From assembly GCF_016859125.1 (NCBI RefSeq), contig NZ_CP069338.1:8683501-8747500 (forward strand): a DNA stretch of 64,000 nucleotides, written 5' to 3'. Below, in pieces: positions 1-8,437 of this stretch. Source of the stretch: Archangium violaceum. Lineage in GTDB: Bacteria > Myxococcota > Myxococcia > Myxococcales > Myxococcaceae. A program made the translations under genes and the position numbers. The notes beneath the pieces are model-generated. The model was not told the DNA's origin. It was given only the letters and a program-made list of their open reading frames with translations, and ran no database searches. Numbering within the stretch: the stretch's first letter is position 1; every line of letters starts with the position of its first letter.

Positions 1-978
1 GCCCGCGCGAAGAACGATCGGCTGGTGGTGCTCTGCGGGCCGCTCGTCACCTGGCCCGGCAAGAGCAGCGCCTATCTCCACTCCACCTGCGTCGCCCTGG
101 AGGACGAGGTGCTCACGCGGCGTGTCCGCGCGCTCGAGGCGGAGCTGGGTACGCTGCGCGGCTATTACGAGAAGCTGCTGGGCCTGGAGGGCTTGGAGTT
201 GGCGGAGTTCCCCTCCTATACCATCAGCGAGCTGGTGCTCTGCGGTGGCGAGGCGAATGGCTTCCCCAAGCACTTCACCTACTTCCTCCCCGAGGACGAG
301 GGGCACCGCAAGATCAAGCCCCGCAAGACGTTGCTCTTCCACAACATCTACCTGGAGCGCATCCGCTGCCTGAGCCTGCCGCTGCTCAGGAGCCTGTGCC
401 CGGAGCTGACGGTGGCGGACGAGGACGTGTGCGATCCCCTGGTGGCGCTCACCTGGTTCCGCGGGCACGACGTGGGGCACTACTGGCGCCACCGCGATGC
501 CGCCTTCGGCAAGTTGCGGGAGCTTGGCACGGCCCGCTCCTACGCGCTCCAGGAGGCGCTCTGCGACGTGCTCGGCTTCCTGGCGCTGCACGGGCCGTGG
601 CGCCAGGAGGCGCGGCATGACGCGCCCATGGGCTTCTACCTCGCGGAGATGCTCCGCTTCCTCGGCCGCGGCTACCAGGCCATCCATCCGGACTTCGAGG
701 CCGCGCACATCGTGCTCTCCTATCTGGTGAAGAAGGGCTTCGTCTCCCTGGACGCGGAGCGCGGCGAGCTGCGCCTCACCCAGGAGCTGTTCCAGAAGGG
801 CGTGACCGAGGTGGCCGAGCGGCTCATGCGCGCCGTCCTCGGCGGTGACGTGGACGAGGCGCGCCGTCTGCTCGCGGAGCACGGGCTGGCGGCGGATCCG
901 CGCCAGAGCCACCTGGATGCGGTCATCCGCCGCGCCGCGAGCATGGGCAATGACATCCGCTACATCTACGAGGGCTGA
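1..978 (+). CDS. Unknown HDxxH-motif protein, 5' end outside window
   Basis: The frame is open from base 1, so the gene probably begins before the window; the first start codon inside is GTG at 25 (317 residues from there). I do not recognise the product with confidence. Its most telling feature is HDVGHYWRH near residue 150, a closely spaced His/Asp cluster of the kind that binds a metal, followed by an acidic QEALCD segment about 30 residues later. The C-terminal third is helical and charged. No signal peptide or membrane segment is visible. It sits 1 bp before an SDR gene and heads a run of co-directional, overlapping genes, so it probably acts in the same soluble pathway. It may belong to one of the uncharacterised DUF families such as DUF6421, but that is only a guess from memory. 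Confidence 0.75.
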   Translation, partial: ARAKNDRLVVLCGPLVTWPGKSSAYLHSTCVALEDEVLTRRVRALEAELGTLRGYYEKLLGLEGLELAEFPSYTISELVLCGGEANGFPKHFTYFLPEDEGHRKIKPRKTLLFHNIYLERIRCLSLPLLRSLCPELTVADEDVCDPLVALTWFRGHDVGHYWRHRDAAFGKLRELGTARSYALQEALCDVLGFLALHGPWRQEARHDAPMGFYLAEMLRFLGRGYQAIHPDFEAAHIVLSYLVKKGFVSLDAERGELRLTQELFQKGVTEVAERLMRAVLGGDVDEARRLLAEHGLAADPRQSHLDAVIRRAASMGNDIRYIYEG

Positions 979-979
979 C

Positions 980-1765
980 ATGACGGGCAGCGACAATCTG
1001 AAGGGCAGGCGTGTGGTGCTCACGGGCGGGGCCAGTGGCATCGGCAGGGTGACGGCCGAGGCGTTCCTTCGGGCGGGGAGCCGGCTGGCCATCATCGACC
1101 GTGACGAGGCGGCCCTTCGCCAGGTGGTGAAGGAACTGGGCCACGACGTGTCGGGTTTCGCCGCGGACGTGTCGGATCCGGCCTCGCTCCGGGACGCCTT
1201 CACGAATGTGGACCGGGTGATGGGCGGTGTGGACGTGCTCATCGCGAACGCCGGCATCAGCGTGCGGCGTCCCTTCCTGGAGATCTCCCCGGAGGAGTGG
1301 CGGCGGGTCGTCACCACCAACCTGGACGGAGTCTTCTTCTGCGCGCGCGAGGCGGCCACGCGAATGATGGCGGGGCAGGGTGGCGTCCTGTTGTTGATGG
1401 GCTCCACCAACGGCCTGGTGGGCTACCCCTATTACGCCTCGTACAACGCCTCGAAGGCGGGCGTCATCGAGCTGGCGCGTTCGCTCGCCATCGAGCTGGC
1501 CCCGAAGGTGCGGGTGAACGCCATCTGTCCCGGCTACGTGATGACGCCGATGCAGGAGCGCGAGTACACGCCCGCGATGCTGGAGAAGGTGAACGAGAAG
1601 ATCCCCCTCCGGCGCCACGCGCGTCCCGAGGAGATCGCCGACCTCTTCCTCTTCCTCGCCTCGGATAGGGCCCGGTACATCCACGGCCAGGCGCTCGTCA
1701 TCGACGGAGGCGAGCTGGCGGGTGGACTGGCCAGCGCGGGAGTGAGCAGCGAGGGCCAGGGATGA
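980..1765 (+). CDS. Short-chain dehydrogenase/reductase (SDR)
   Basis: A classical cytoplasmic SDR of about 261 residues that should oxidise or reduce an alcohol/carbonyl with NAD(P). The N-terminal nucleotide-binding motif TGGASGIG lies near residue 17, the NAG motif (ANAGIS) near residue 90, and the catalytic Y-x3-K is visible as YNASK near residue 158. The start chosen is the ATG at 980, 1 bp after the preceding stop, because the Rossmann strand begins within a few residues; the open frame extends further upstream but without family similarity. The stop overlaps the ATG of the next gene (ATGA), indicating translational coupling. Substrate cannot be told from sequence; the neighbours suggest a small biosynthetic or catabolic operon. 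Confidence 0.9.
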   Translation: MTGSDNLKGRRVVLTGGASGIGRVTAEAFLRAGSRLAIIDRDEAALRQVVKELGHDVSGFAADVSDPASLRDAFTNVDRVMGGVDVLIANAGISVRRPFLEISPEEWRRVVTTNLDGVFFCAREAATRMMAGQGGVLLLMGSTNGLVGYPYYASYNASKAGVIELARSLAIELAPKVRVNAICPGYVMTPMQEREYTPAMLEKVNEKIPLRRHARPEEIADLFLFLASDRARYIHGQALVIDGGELAGGLASAGVSSEGQG

Positions 1766-2955
1766 GCCGCCCGGGCACCACCGCCGGCGCGGAGCTGTTC
1801 TCGCCGGACTACGCCGTTGCCCGCGACCGCTTCCGCGCCGCGTGCGCGGACGCGGGCTTCCAGGCCCACTGCTACCCGATGCCGGCATCCGCGTCCGGTG
1901 TGGAACTGACGGTGGACGTCGCCGTGGGCGGCACGGTGGATGCCCGGCGCGCGCTGCTCGTCACCAGCGGGCTGCACGGCGTGGAGGGCTTCATCGGCTC
2001 GGCGCTCCAACTGGCCTTCCTCCAGCGGCTGGCCGTGGACCACTCCTGCGCCAACGGCCTGCGCCTGGTCTTCGTCCATGCGCTCAACCCCTTCGGCTTC
2101 CACATGCTTCGCAGGACGGACGAGCGCAACGTGGACCTCAACCGCAACTTCCTCCTGCCGTCCGAGGAGTACCGGGGTGTGCCGGAGGCCTACTGGGACG
2201 TGCAGCGGCTGCTGGGGCTGTCCGCCGCGGCGCCCGCGAGCGGATTCCTGCCGCTCAACATGCTGCGCTGCATGCTGCGTCATGGCCAGGCCGTTTCGCG
2301 CGACGCGGTGGCGGGCGGGCAGTACGAGGACTCGTGGGGCCTCTTCTTCGGGGGCAGCGAGCTGTCGCCCACGGGGAGCCTGCTCGAGACGCACCTGCGC
2401 GGCTGGCTCGGCGACGCCACCGAGGTGCTGCATGTGGACATCCACAGTGGTCTCGGGCCCTGGGGCAGGTACCGCCTCATCCTGGAGCACGACTGGGAGA
2501 CACCCGAGCTGTACTGGTTCGGCCGGCACTTCGGGGAGTCGCTCGTGGAGCCCAGCGAGCCCAAGCTGGGCATCTCGTACCGCAAGCGCGGGGGCCTTGG
2601 CCCCTGGTGCGCCGGGCTGCTCGCGCCCAGGGCCTATGAGCTCCTCATCGCGGAGTTCGGAACCTACCCGCTGCCCCTGGTGTTGCTGGCGCTCCGGGCG
2701 GAGAACCGGGACTGGCTCCGCGGGCGGGAGGGATTACGCCGCAGGTTGGTGAAGGCGGCGCTCCGCGAGGTCTTCGCTCCTGTCAGTCCACGCTGGCGCG
2801 CGGGTGTCATCCAGCGGGGGCTGGAGCTGCTCCACCGCGCGGCCGATGTGTGCCGCGCCGAGGGCGTCCCCACGGCCCGCTCCCGCACGAACCCTCAATC
2901 CTTGTCAATGCCTGTCGAGTTGCCCGGTCAGCGAATTCCGGGTTGGCCGGTTTGA
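1762..2955 (+). CDS. DUF2817-family M14-like metallopeptidase
   Basis: A 397-residue protein of the DUF2817 family, related to M14 zinc carboxypeptidases. Visible family features are the zinc-site region LLVTSGLHGVEGF near residue 70, the HALNPFGFHMLRRTDERNVD block near residue 115 followed by LNRNF, and a second His region VLHVDIHSGLGPWG near residue 225, which together supply the His/Glu/His ligands and substrate-binding Arg/Asn in this fold. No signal peptide is seen, so it is probably cytoplasmic. It overlaps the SDR stop by 4 bp. Members may cleave amide or peptide bonds; the actual substrate here is unknown. Confidence in the family is high, in the chemistry moderate. Confidence 0.88.
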   Translation: MSRPGTTAGAELFSPDYAVARDRFRAACADAGFQAHCYPMPASASGVELTVDVAVGGTVDARRALLVTSGLHGVEGFIGSALQLAFLQRLAVDHSCANGLRLVFVHALNPFGFHMLRRTDERNVDLNRNFLLPSEEYRGVPEAYWDVQRLLGLSAAAPASGFLPLNMLRCMLRHGQAVSRDAVAGGQYEDSWGLFFGGSELSPTGSLLETHLRGWLGDATEVLHVDIHSGLGPWGRYRLILEHDWETPELYWFGRHFGESLVEPSEPKLGISYRKRGGLGPWCAGLLAPRAYELLIAEFGTYPLPLVLLALRAENRDWLRGREGLRRRLVKAALREVFAPVSPRWRAGVIQRGLELLHRAADVCRAEGVPTARSRTNPQSLSMPVELPGQRIPGWPV

Positions 2956-2988
2956 TGTCAGATCACCCCTTATCATCCAGGACCCAAC

Positions 2989-4290
2989 ATGATTGCTGAA
3001 CACAGAGCAGACACCGCCCCCGGGCCTTCTCCCTCTCTCGGGGCACGAGAATTCATTCAGCAGCTCGAGCGCGAGGTGGGTGAACACCGTGCGGTCAATC
3101 ATCCCTATCTGCGGGCGCTCGAGAGCGGCGAGCTGCCGGATCCCGTGGGTGCGCTGCGGGACTACGCGCACCAGTATTTCGCCTACAGCACCAACTTCCA
3201 GCGGTACCTGACGGCCACCATTTCGCAGCTCGACAGTCCGGAGCACCGGCGCGTGTTGTTGGCCAACCTGCTGGAGGAGGCGCACGGGGTGAGCCCGGAC
3301 GAGGCCGAGCTGATGCGCCGCCACGGCATCGATCTGGAGTGGGTGGAGAACGTGCCCCACCCGGTGCTCTACCGGCGCTACCTGGAGGCGCTGGGCATGG
3401 ACGAGGCGTGGCTGCGCGCGCACCCCTTCTGCGACGAGGCCGTGCAGTGGAGCCAGCTCTTCCTCCAGTGCTGCAGCTCGCTGGGGGCGCCCATCGCGGT
3501 GGGCGCGATGGGCATCGGAACGGAGTTGATCGTCCGCCGCGTGTACACGCCCATCCTCGAGGCCATCAAGCGGTACATGGATGTGTCGCCGAGGGACCGG
3601 GTGTTCTTCGATCTGCACCAGAAGATCGACGATGAGCACGGCGAGGTGCTGCTGCGCATCGCGGAGGAGCTGGCGGAGGATCCCGCGCAGCGCGCGCTGG
3701 TGCGCACCGGTGCGCTGATGGCGCTCAACCTCCGGGCGGGCTTCTACGACAGCATGCTGTGGCGTGCCCGGGAGATGCCGCGCGTCACCCGTGCACCGGC
3801 CTCGAGCGACAGGCTGCGCGCCGTCACCAGCGGCTCATCGGGCTTCGTGGATACGAGCCGCAATCGGGACTCGCTGGAGCCGCGGCCGGTGGAGCACGAC
3901 GCCGGTGAGCTCATCCACCGGCAGGTGGGGCGCGGCGGCGTGGCGGAGGACTTCAGCCGTTCGCGCGGACACCCGGTGTACGAGGTGGCGCTGCCCGCGC
4001 GCTCGGTGAGCTTCAGCGTCGGGGAACTGGCGCCTGGCCAGGCGACGTCCAACCACCGCCACGCCTACGAGTCGCTCATCTACATCCTGGAGGGCTCGGG
4101 CTGGTCCATCATCGAGGGCCGGCGCGTGGAGTGGCGCGCGGGGGATGCGCTCTACGTCCCACCCTGGAACTGGCATCAGCACGTCGCCGGGGACGAGAAG
4201 GCGCTCTACCTCACCGGCACCAACCTGCCCTTGCTGAACCAGCTCGGGCAGACGGTGCTGCGCCAGGAGCAGGGCCCGGCCAATCACTGA
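2989..4290 (+). CDS. Haem-oxygenase-like diiron enzyme fused to a C-terminal cupin
   Basis: This 433-residue protein has two recognisable parts. Residues about 20-255 form an all-helical haem-oxygenase-like/TenA-PqqC fold with diiron-type ligand motifs LLEEAHG (near residue 107) and IDDEHGE (near 218), as in haem-oxygenase-like diiron oxidases (HDOs). Residues about 305-425 are a cupin: NHRHAYESLIYILEGSG and the second motif PPWNWHQH provide the metal-binding His/Glu set. HDOs oxidise amino acids and fatty acids in natural-product pathways; a cupin on the same chain suggests a second metal site or a product-processing step. The ATG at 2989 is 33 bp after the DUF2817 stop, so the gene is probably in the same operon. 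The fusion architecture is unusual to me. Confidence 0.85.
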   Translation: MIAEHRADTAPGPSPSLGAREFIQQLEREVGEHRAVNHPYLRALESGELPDPVGALRDYAHQYFAYSTNFQRYLTATISQLDSPEHRRVLLANLLEEAHGVSPDEAELMRRHGIDLEWVENVPHPVLYRRYLEALGMDEAWLRAHPFCDEAVQWSQLFLQCCSSLGAPIAVGAMGIGTELIVRRVYTPILEAIKRYMDVSPRDRVFFDLHQKIDDEHGEVLLRIAEELAEDPAQRALVRTGALMALNLRAGFYDSMLWRAREMPRVTRAPASSDRLRAVTSGSSGFVDTSRNRDSLEPRPVEHDAGELIHRQVGRGGVAEDFSRSRGHPVYEVALPARSVSFSVGELAPGQATSNHRHAYESLIYILEGSGWSIIEGRRVEWRAGDALYVPPWNWHQHVAGDEKALYLTGTNLPLLNQLGQTVLRQEQGPANH

Positions 4291-4451
4291 CGGGCCGTTG
4301 ATTCCACGGCTCGGGCAAGGCGAAACGGACCGTGAGCGGCCTTCGTGTCCGCCCACGGTCCATGGGTATTGATTGTCATGTTCGTGCCTCTGGTGTCGCT
4401 GGGAGAGACCCGGAGGCATCTCTTCCCGTTCATCTGGAGTGATATCTCTTT

Positions 4452-5636
4452 ATGGGTCTCGTCAAGGGTCCTCTTCTGCTGCACACGAAGCAATTCGTGC
4501 ATGACCGGTTCGGTCCAGGTGTCTGGCGGATGCAGGTGGCGGGACTGCCCGCGGCGAGCCGCGCGGGGGTGCTGCATCCATTGGCCGCGTGCTGGTACGA
4601 CCTGGGCACCTTCCGGCGCCTGTTGCGCGCGCTGTGCGAGTACACCGGCCGCGGGAGTGGTTTCATCATGGGGGAGCTCGGCCGTCTCACGGCGGACCGG
4701 GAGTTGTCGGGAGATCCGAGGTGGGTGCTCCTCCTGGCGCAGCCGTCCTTCGCGGTGCGCGACCTGGCTCTGTGCTGGCGGCGCATGTTCGACGTGGGCA
4801 GGTGGGACGCAAGGCACGAAGAGGGGAAGCTCGAGTTGCGGCTGGCGGAGTGGGGGGCCGAGCCGGCCCTGTGCGACTGGGTGGCCGGGTATGTCCGCCG
4901 GGCGCTCGAGCTGTTTGGCTGGCAGGTGGAGGAGCTCGAGCACGCGGAGGGGCTCGCGCACGATGCGGCCACCTGCGTGTTCCGGGCCGGGGGGTACCAG
5001 AAGCCCGAGTCCCTCCGGGTGCACAAGCTCACCTCCCGGGCGGAGGTGCTCCGGGTGGCGCGCGTGCTCACGCACCGCACCCGGGCCGAGGAACTGGCGC
5101 GCCTCGTGGTGGAGTTGAGCCGGGTGCAACTCGGCTGTGCCGGCGCGCAGCTCTGGGTGGTGGAAGAGGAGGGGGACGGGATGCGGTTGCTCTGCTCGGC
5201 CGGCGAGTGGGAGCGGTGTGGCCAGCGGAGCTGCTTCCTGCTGGAGACGGGTGGGCGCACGGTGGGCCGCATCGAGGTGGGGCATGTGCAGGAGCAGCTC
5301 GAGGAGTCCTCGGCCACGCTCCTGGACGAGCTGTTGCCGTTCATCGCCGACAGCCTGGCGCGCGCGCTGGCGTCACGCGCTCCGGCACCGGCCGTGTTGC
5401 GTAACGAGGACCAGGCCTTCCGTCTGCGGCTGGAGGCGGCCCGGCACCTGTGGGGACTCACCGCGCGTCAGGCGGATGTCGTCGCGCTGGCGGTCCAGGG
5501 CCAGACGAACAAGGAGATCGCCGAGGCGCTCGGTTGTCAGAAGAGTACCGTGGAGCTGCACATGTCACACATTCTCAAGAAGTGTGGGGCCGACAACCGG
5601 AGCATGCTCGCGGCGAGCTTCTGGACACTGCGCTGA
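4452..5636 (+). CDS. LuxR-type transcription regulator with sensory N-terminus
   Basis: A 394-residue regulator. The last 60 residues are a LuxR/GerE helix-turn-helix: LTARQADVVALAVQGQTNKE starts it, and STVELHMSHILKKCG contains the recognition helix. The N-terminal ~180 residues resemble the haem-NO-binding/V4R/DUF2378-like domains common in myxobacterial regulators (pattern: hydrophobic strand, acidic loop, then WVAGYVRRALELFGW). A GAF-like segment, about residues 195-300, follows. This is probably a cytoplasmic one-component sensor. It lies between the HDO-cupin gene and the monooxygenase-fold gene, and may control them. The start is the ATG at 4452, without a strong Shine-Dalgarno sequence. 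The identity of the N-terminal domain is inferred from pattern, not alignment. Confidence 0.82.
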   Translation: MGLVKGPLLLHTKQFVHDRFGPGVWRMQVAGLPAASRAGVLHPLAACWYDLGTFRRLLRALCEYTGRGSGFIMGELGRLTADRELSGDPRWVLLLAQPSFAVRDLALCWRRMFDVGRWDARHEEGKLELRLAEWGAEPALCDWVAGYVRRALELFGWQVEELEHAEGLAHDAATCVFRAGGYQKPESLRVHKLTSRAEVLRVARVLTHRTRAEELARLVVELSRVQLGCAGAQLWVVEEEGDGMRLLCSAGEWERCGQRSCFLLETGGRTVGRIEVGHVQEQLEESSATLLDELLPFIADSLARALASRAPAPAVLRNEDQAFRLRLEAARHLWGLTARQADVVALAVQGQTNKEIAEALGCQKSTVELHMSHILKKCGADNRSMLAASFWTLR

Positions 5637-5698
5637 GCGTGGGAGGGCGTGCGGGGATTTCTTGGGGGCGGCGGAATTCCGTGTCAATTTCCGCCTCC

Positions 5699-6025
5699 AT
5701 GAGCATTGCCAGCACTCCTCAACCGCCCTATGTGGCGGTCATCTTCACGTCCCTGCGCACAACGGTGGACGAGGGTTACGCGCTCACCTCCGCGGAGATG
5801 GTTTCCATGGCCGGGGGGCAGCCGGGTTTCCTGGGTATCGAGAGCGCCCGCGGCGCGGATGGGTTGGGCATCACCGTGTCGTATTGGAAGGACATGGACT
5901 CGGTGCGTGCGTGGAAGTCGGTTTCCGAGCACCGCATGGCCCAGAAGCTGGGACGTGAGCGGTGGTACCGCGCGTATCGCACGCGTGTCTGTGTGGTGGA
6001 GCGGGAGTACGGGTTCTCGCTGTAG
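5699..6025 (+). CDS. Antibiotic biosynthesis monooxygenase-fold (ABM) protein
   Basis: A 108-residue single-domain protein with the dimeric ferredoxin-like ABM fold. Strand-helix landmarks are PYVAVIFTSLRTTV near the start, the helix ending in GGQPGFLGIESARG, and GITVSYWKDMDSVRAWK with the conserved Trp-rich edge. Such proteins include cofactor-free monooxygenases and haem-degrading enzymes, but many act on unknown substrates. The ATG at 5699 is chosen because homologous sequence starts there; the frame is open further upstream but overlaps the LuxR gene. It is followed 52 bp later by an SDR with a good ribosome site. Together these small redox proteins suggest a tailoring or detoxification function. 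Confidence 0.82.
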   Translation: MSIASTPQPPYVAVIFTSLRTTVDEGYALTSAEMVSMAGGQPGFLGIESARGADGLGITVSYWKDMDSVRAWKSVSEHRMAQKLGRERWYRAYRTRVCVVEREYGFSL

Positions 6026-6077
6026 CTCCGGGACGCCTCCCGGGGCCGCTTCGACCCGGGAAAAGGAGCTGATGGCA

Positions 6078-6839
6078 ATGGAGCGGGGACTCGTGGGCAG
6101 GGTCGCGCTGGTGACGGGCGGCGGGGTGCGCCTGGGTCGCGCGCTGGCCGAGACGTTGGGCAGGGCAGGGGCCACGGTGGCCGTGCACTGTCATGAATCC
6201 CGGGACGGGGCCGAGTCCGTGGTGGAGGCCATGCGGGCGGCCGGTGGCCGGGCCCGGGTGTTCCAGGCGGATCTCTCGCGTTCCGAGTCCATCCCTCCGC
6301 TGGTGCTCGAGGTGGAGCGTGAGCTCGGTGCCATCTCCATCCTCGTCAACAGCGCCGCGCGCTTCGACCGGGCGGCCTTCGTGGAGACACCCGGGGCCGC
6401 GCTGGAGGCGTGCTGGGCCCTCAACGCCCGGGCACCGTACCTGCTGAGCCAGGAGGTGGCGCGGGGGATGCTGGCCCGGGGAGGAGGGGACATCCTCAAC
6501 ATCCTCGACGTGGGTGGAGCCTTCGCACCGTGGCGGGGGTACTCGGCCTATGGAATGACCAAGGCCGCGCTGGCCCACCTGACGCGGTGTCTGGCACTGG
6601 AGCTGGCGCCCACCATTCGCGTCAACGGCGTGGCGCCGGGGACGGTCCTGCCCCCCGAGCAGATGAAGCCCTCACTGGTGGAGGCGCTCCGGCGCCGCAT
6701 CCCCCAGCAGCGTATCGGGACACCGTCGGATGTCGCGGAGGCGGTGCTCTTCTTCCTCACCGGGCCCTCCTACATCACCGGGCAGATCCTCGCGGTGGAC
6801 GGAGGGCGGGTGCTGGGCGTGGCACCAACAGGCGCGTGA
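6078..6839 (+). CDS. SDR oxidoreductase, pteridine-reductase/FolM-like
   Basis: An SDR of about 253 residues. The cofactor motif is TGGGVRLGRALAE, unusually without the second Gly of TGxxxGIG and with an Arg, a pattern typical of pteridine reductase/FolM-like SDRs that use NADPH. The catalytic tetrad is visible as the Ser/Asp region near residue 140 and YGMTK near residue 158. The tail RVNGVAPGTVLPPEQ also fits FolM-like members. Two ATGs (6072 and 6078) are in frame; AAGGAG at 6063-6068 is 9 nt from the second and only 3 nt from the first, so 6078 is preferred. Reduction of a pterin or similar carbonyl is likely, but the true substrate is unknown. Confidence 0.87.
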   Translation: MERGLVGRVALVTGGGVRLGRALAETLGRAGATVAVHCHESRDGAESVVEAMRAAGGRARVFQADLSRSESIPPLVLEVERELGAISILVNSAARFDRAAFVETPGAALEACWALNARAPYLLSQEVARGMLARGGGDILNILDVGGAFAPWRGYSAYGMTKAALAHLTRCLALELAPTIRVNGVAPGTVLPPEQMKPSLVEALRRRIPQQRIGTPSDVAEAVLFFLTGPSYITGQILAVDGGRVLGVAPTGA

Positions 6840-6872
6840 GTGCCGCCAGGGCGTGCTAGGAGGGCCTCCTCC

Positions 6873-8039
6873 ATGTCCACGGACACCCAGCTCTCCCAGC
6901 CAAGGAGTACCTCGCCCCTGTGGTGGTGGGGTCGTGCGCTGCTGCCTCCTCTCGGTGCCTTCGTGCTCGCGCGCGGACTGCTCTTCATCGCCGCGCTCAA
7001 GTCCAAGGTGGTGCCCTGGGCCGTGGACGCCTGGTTGCGCTGGGACTCCGGGCACTACCTGTCGATCGCCGACAACGGCTTCATCCTCCACCCCTGTGGC
7101 CCCGACTACGGTGGGCCGAGCAACTGGTGCGGAAACGCCGGATGGATGCCCGGCTATCCTCGCCTCATGGGACTGCTCGCACGAGCGGGCCTGGAGCTCG
7201 CGCAGGCGGGTGTCCTGCTCTCCGCCCTGTTCACGATCGGCATGCTCGTGCTCCTCTGGATGGGGTTCCTCGGGCAGAGAGCAAGGAATCTTCCGGTGCT
7301 GGGCCTCGCGGCGCTGTTTCCCGGTCAGGTGTACCAGCACGCCGTGTTTCCCATCTCCATGTGCCTCTTCTTCTCGCTCCTCTGTCTCTTCTTCCAGGAG
7401 CGGCGGCGCCCGGTGCTGGCGGGCCTCGCGGGGGGCGTGGCCGCCTTCACCTACACCACGAGCTTTCTCCTGGCTCCCGTGGTGCTGGCGGCGGAGTTCC
7501 TCGCGCCGGGCTCCCCCCAGGCCTCTCCCTGGCCGCGCGTGTGGCGAGGCGTGGGGATTGCGTTCGGCGTCACGTTGGGGTTCGTGGCCGCGCTGGCGCT
7601 GTTCCAGGCGCAGACCGGGGCCTGGAACGCGCTCTTCCTCTCGCAGGCGAAATACGGCCACGGCATCAACAGTCCGCTCGGCACGCTCGATGCGGTGGTG
7701 GGTCCCCTCCTGCGTGGAGAGAGCAGGCATTGGAAGAATGCCTTCCCTCGAGTCCAGACCCTGATCGTGGCCCTGCTGGTCATCGTCCTCGTCGCCCATA
7801 CCTTGTCCCGGTGGAGGGCGGCCGGGCTGCGAGAGCGATGGCTCGTGTTCTATGGGCTGGCCTTCTGGTTGTTCCCCCTCACCATGGGGCGGGGGGTGAG
7901 CCTCTATCGTGCCGAGTCGCTGCTCGTCCCCCTCGCCTTGCTGGCCTGGCGCCCGGCCGTGGCGAGCACGTGGCTCGTCCTCGCCGCGGTGCTGGTGGTC
8001 CCCATGGGTCGACTGTTCTTCCTGAGCGTTCTCGTCTGA
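6873..8039 (+). CDS. PIG-V-like integral membrane mannosyltransferase
   Basis: A polytopic membrane protein of about 388 residues with roughly nine hydrophobic segments. The loop after the first membrane span carries WLRWDSGHYL, the W-D-S-G-H signature of the PIG-V/GPI-mannosyltransferase-2 family of GT-C glycosyltransferases, whose acidic residue in the first large loop is catalytic. Bacterial members transfer a sugar, probably mannose, from a polyprenyl-phosphate donor on the outer face of the inner membrane. The ATG at 6873 is preceded by GGAGG ending 9 nt upstream; a GTG at 6840 abutting the previous stop is less likely. It may be co-transcribed with the SDR. Confidence 0.8.
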   Translation: MSTDTQLSQPRSTSPLWWWGRALLPPLGAFVLARGLLFIAALKSKVVPWAVDAWLRWDSGHYLSIADNGFILHPCGPDYGGPSNWCGNAGWMPGYPRLMGLLARAGLELAQAGVLLSALFTIGMLVLLWMGFLGQRARNLPVLGLAALFPGQVYQHAVFPISMCLFFSLLCLFFQERRRPVLAGLAGGVAAFTYTTSFLLAPVVLAAEFLAPGSPQASPWPRVWRGVGIAFGVTLGFVAALALFQAQTGAWNALFLSQAKYGHGINSPLGTLDAVVGPLLRGESRHWKNAFPRVQTLIVALLVIVLVAHTLSRWRAAGLRERWLVFYGLAFWLFPLTMGRGVSLYRAESLLVPLALLAWRPAVASTWLVLAAVLVVPMGRLFFLSVLV

Positions 8040-8437
8040 GCTGTCCTCACGGACATCCCGTGACCCATCAGTAGCTCGAATTCGCTCGCAGGCGCTCGTG
8101 TTGCTCGGGGAGCGCCTTCTCTGGTCGGGGGTGGGTGGCGCGTGCATGATGAAATGCCCTCGAGACAGGTACGGACACCTGGAGCCTGACGGATCAGGGC
8201 ATCTCCTTCACGGGCGCCACGTGCGAGCGCATCAAGAGCTCCACGGCGACCTCACCCGTGGATATCGAGGTGCGCGCCGTTCAGCGGAGGTAGGCTGGAT
8301 CTTCCGGAAGACCTCCAGGATGTCGTACCGGATGAGGGTCCCGTTCTTTCACGTGTTGTGCGGGATGGCGAAGTGCTCGCGCGTCTTCGGGTCCATGGTC
8401 TGGAATCTTCCTCCTGGTGGGGGACGGGTGAGGAGGT
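8040..8437. other. Intergenic stretch with gene debris
   Basis: Roughly 400 bp between the convergent mannosyltransferase and hydrolase genes. Apart from the plus-strand C-terminal remnant described separately (8153-8293), a minus-strand frame starting at ATG 8395 encodes 15 residues, a TGA, then about 25 coding-like residues. I cannot assign either to a family, and no promoter or terminator stands out. Confidence 0.4.
8153..8293 (+). pseudogene. C-terminal remnant of an unidentified protein
   Basis: In this frame a 46-codon segment before the TAG at 8291 reads like real protein: it includes TWSLTDQGISFTGATCERIK and then a hydrophobic-acidic strand ending VRAVQRR. Stop codons lie directly upstream in the same frame (two TGA codons just before 8153) and no start codon is present, so it looks like the surviving end of a deleted secreted protein. 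The single Cys within the TGATC segment is reminiscent of the last domain of some exported myxobacterial proteins. The family is not identified. Confidence 0.3.
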
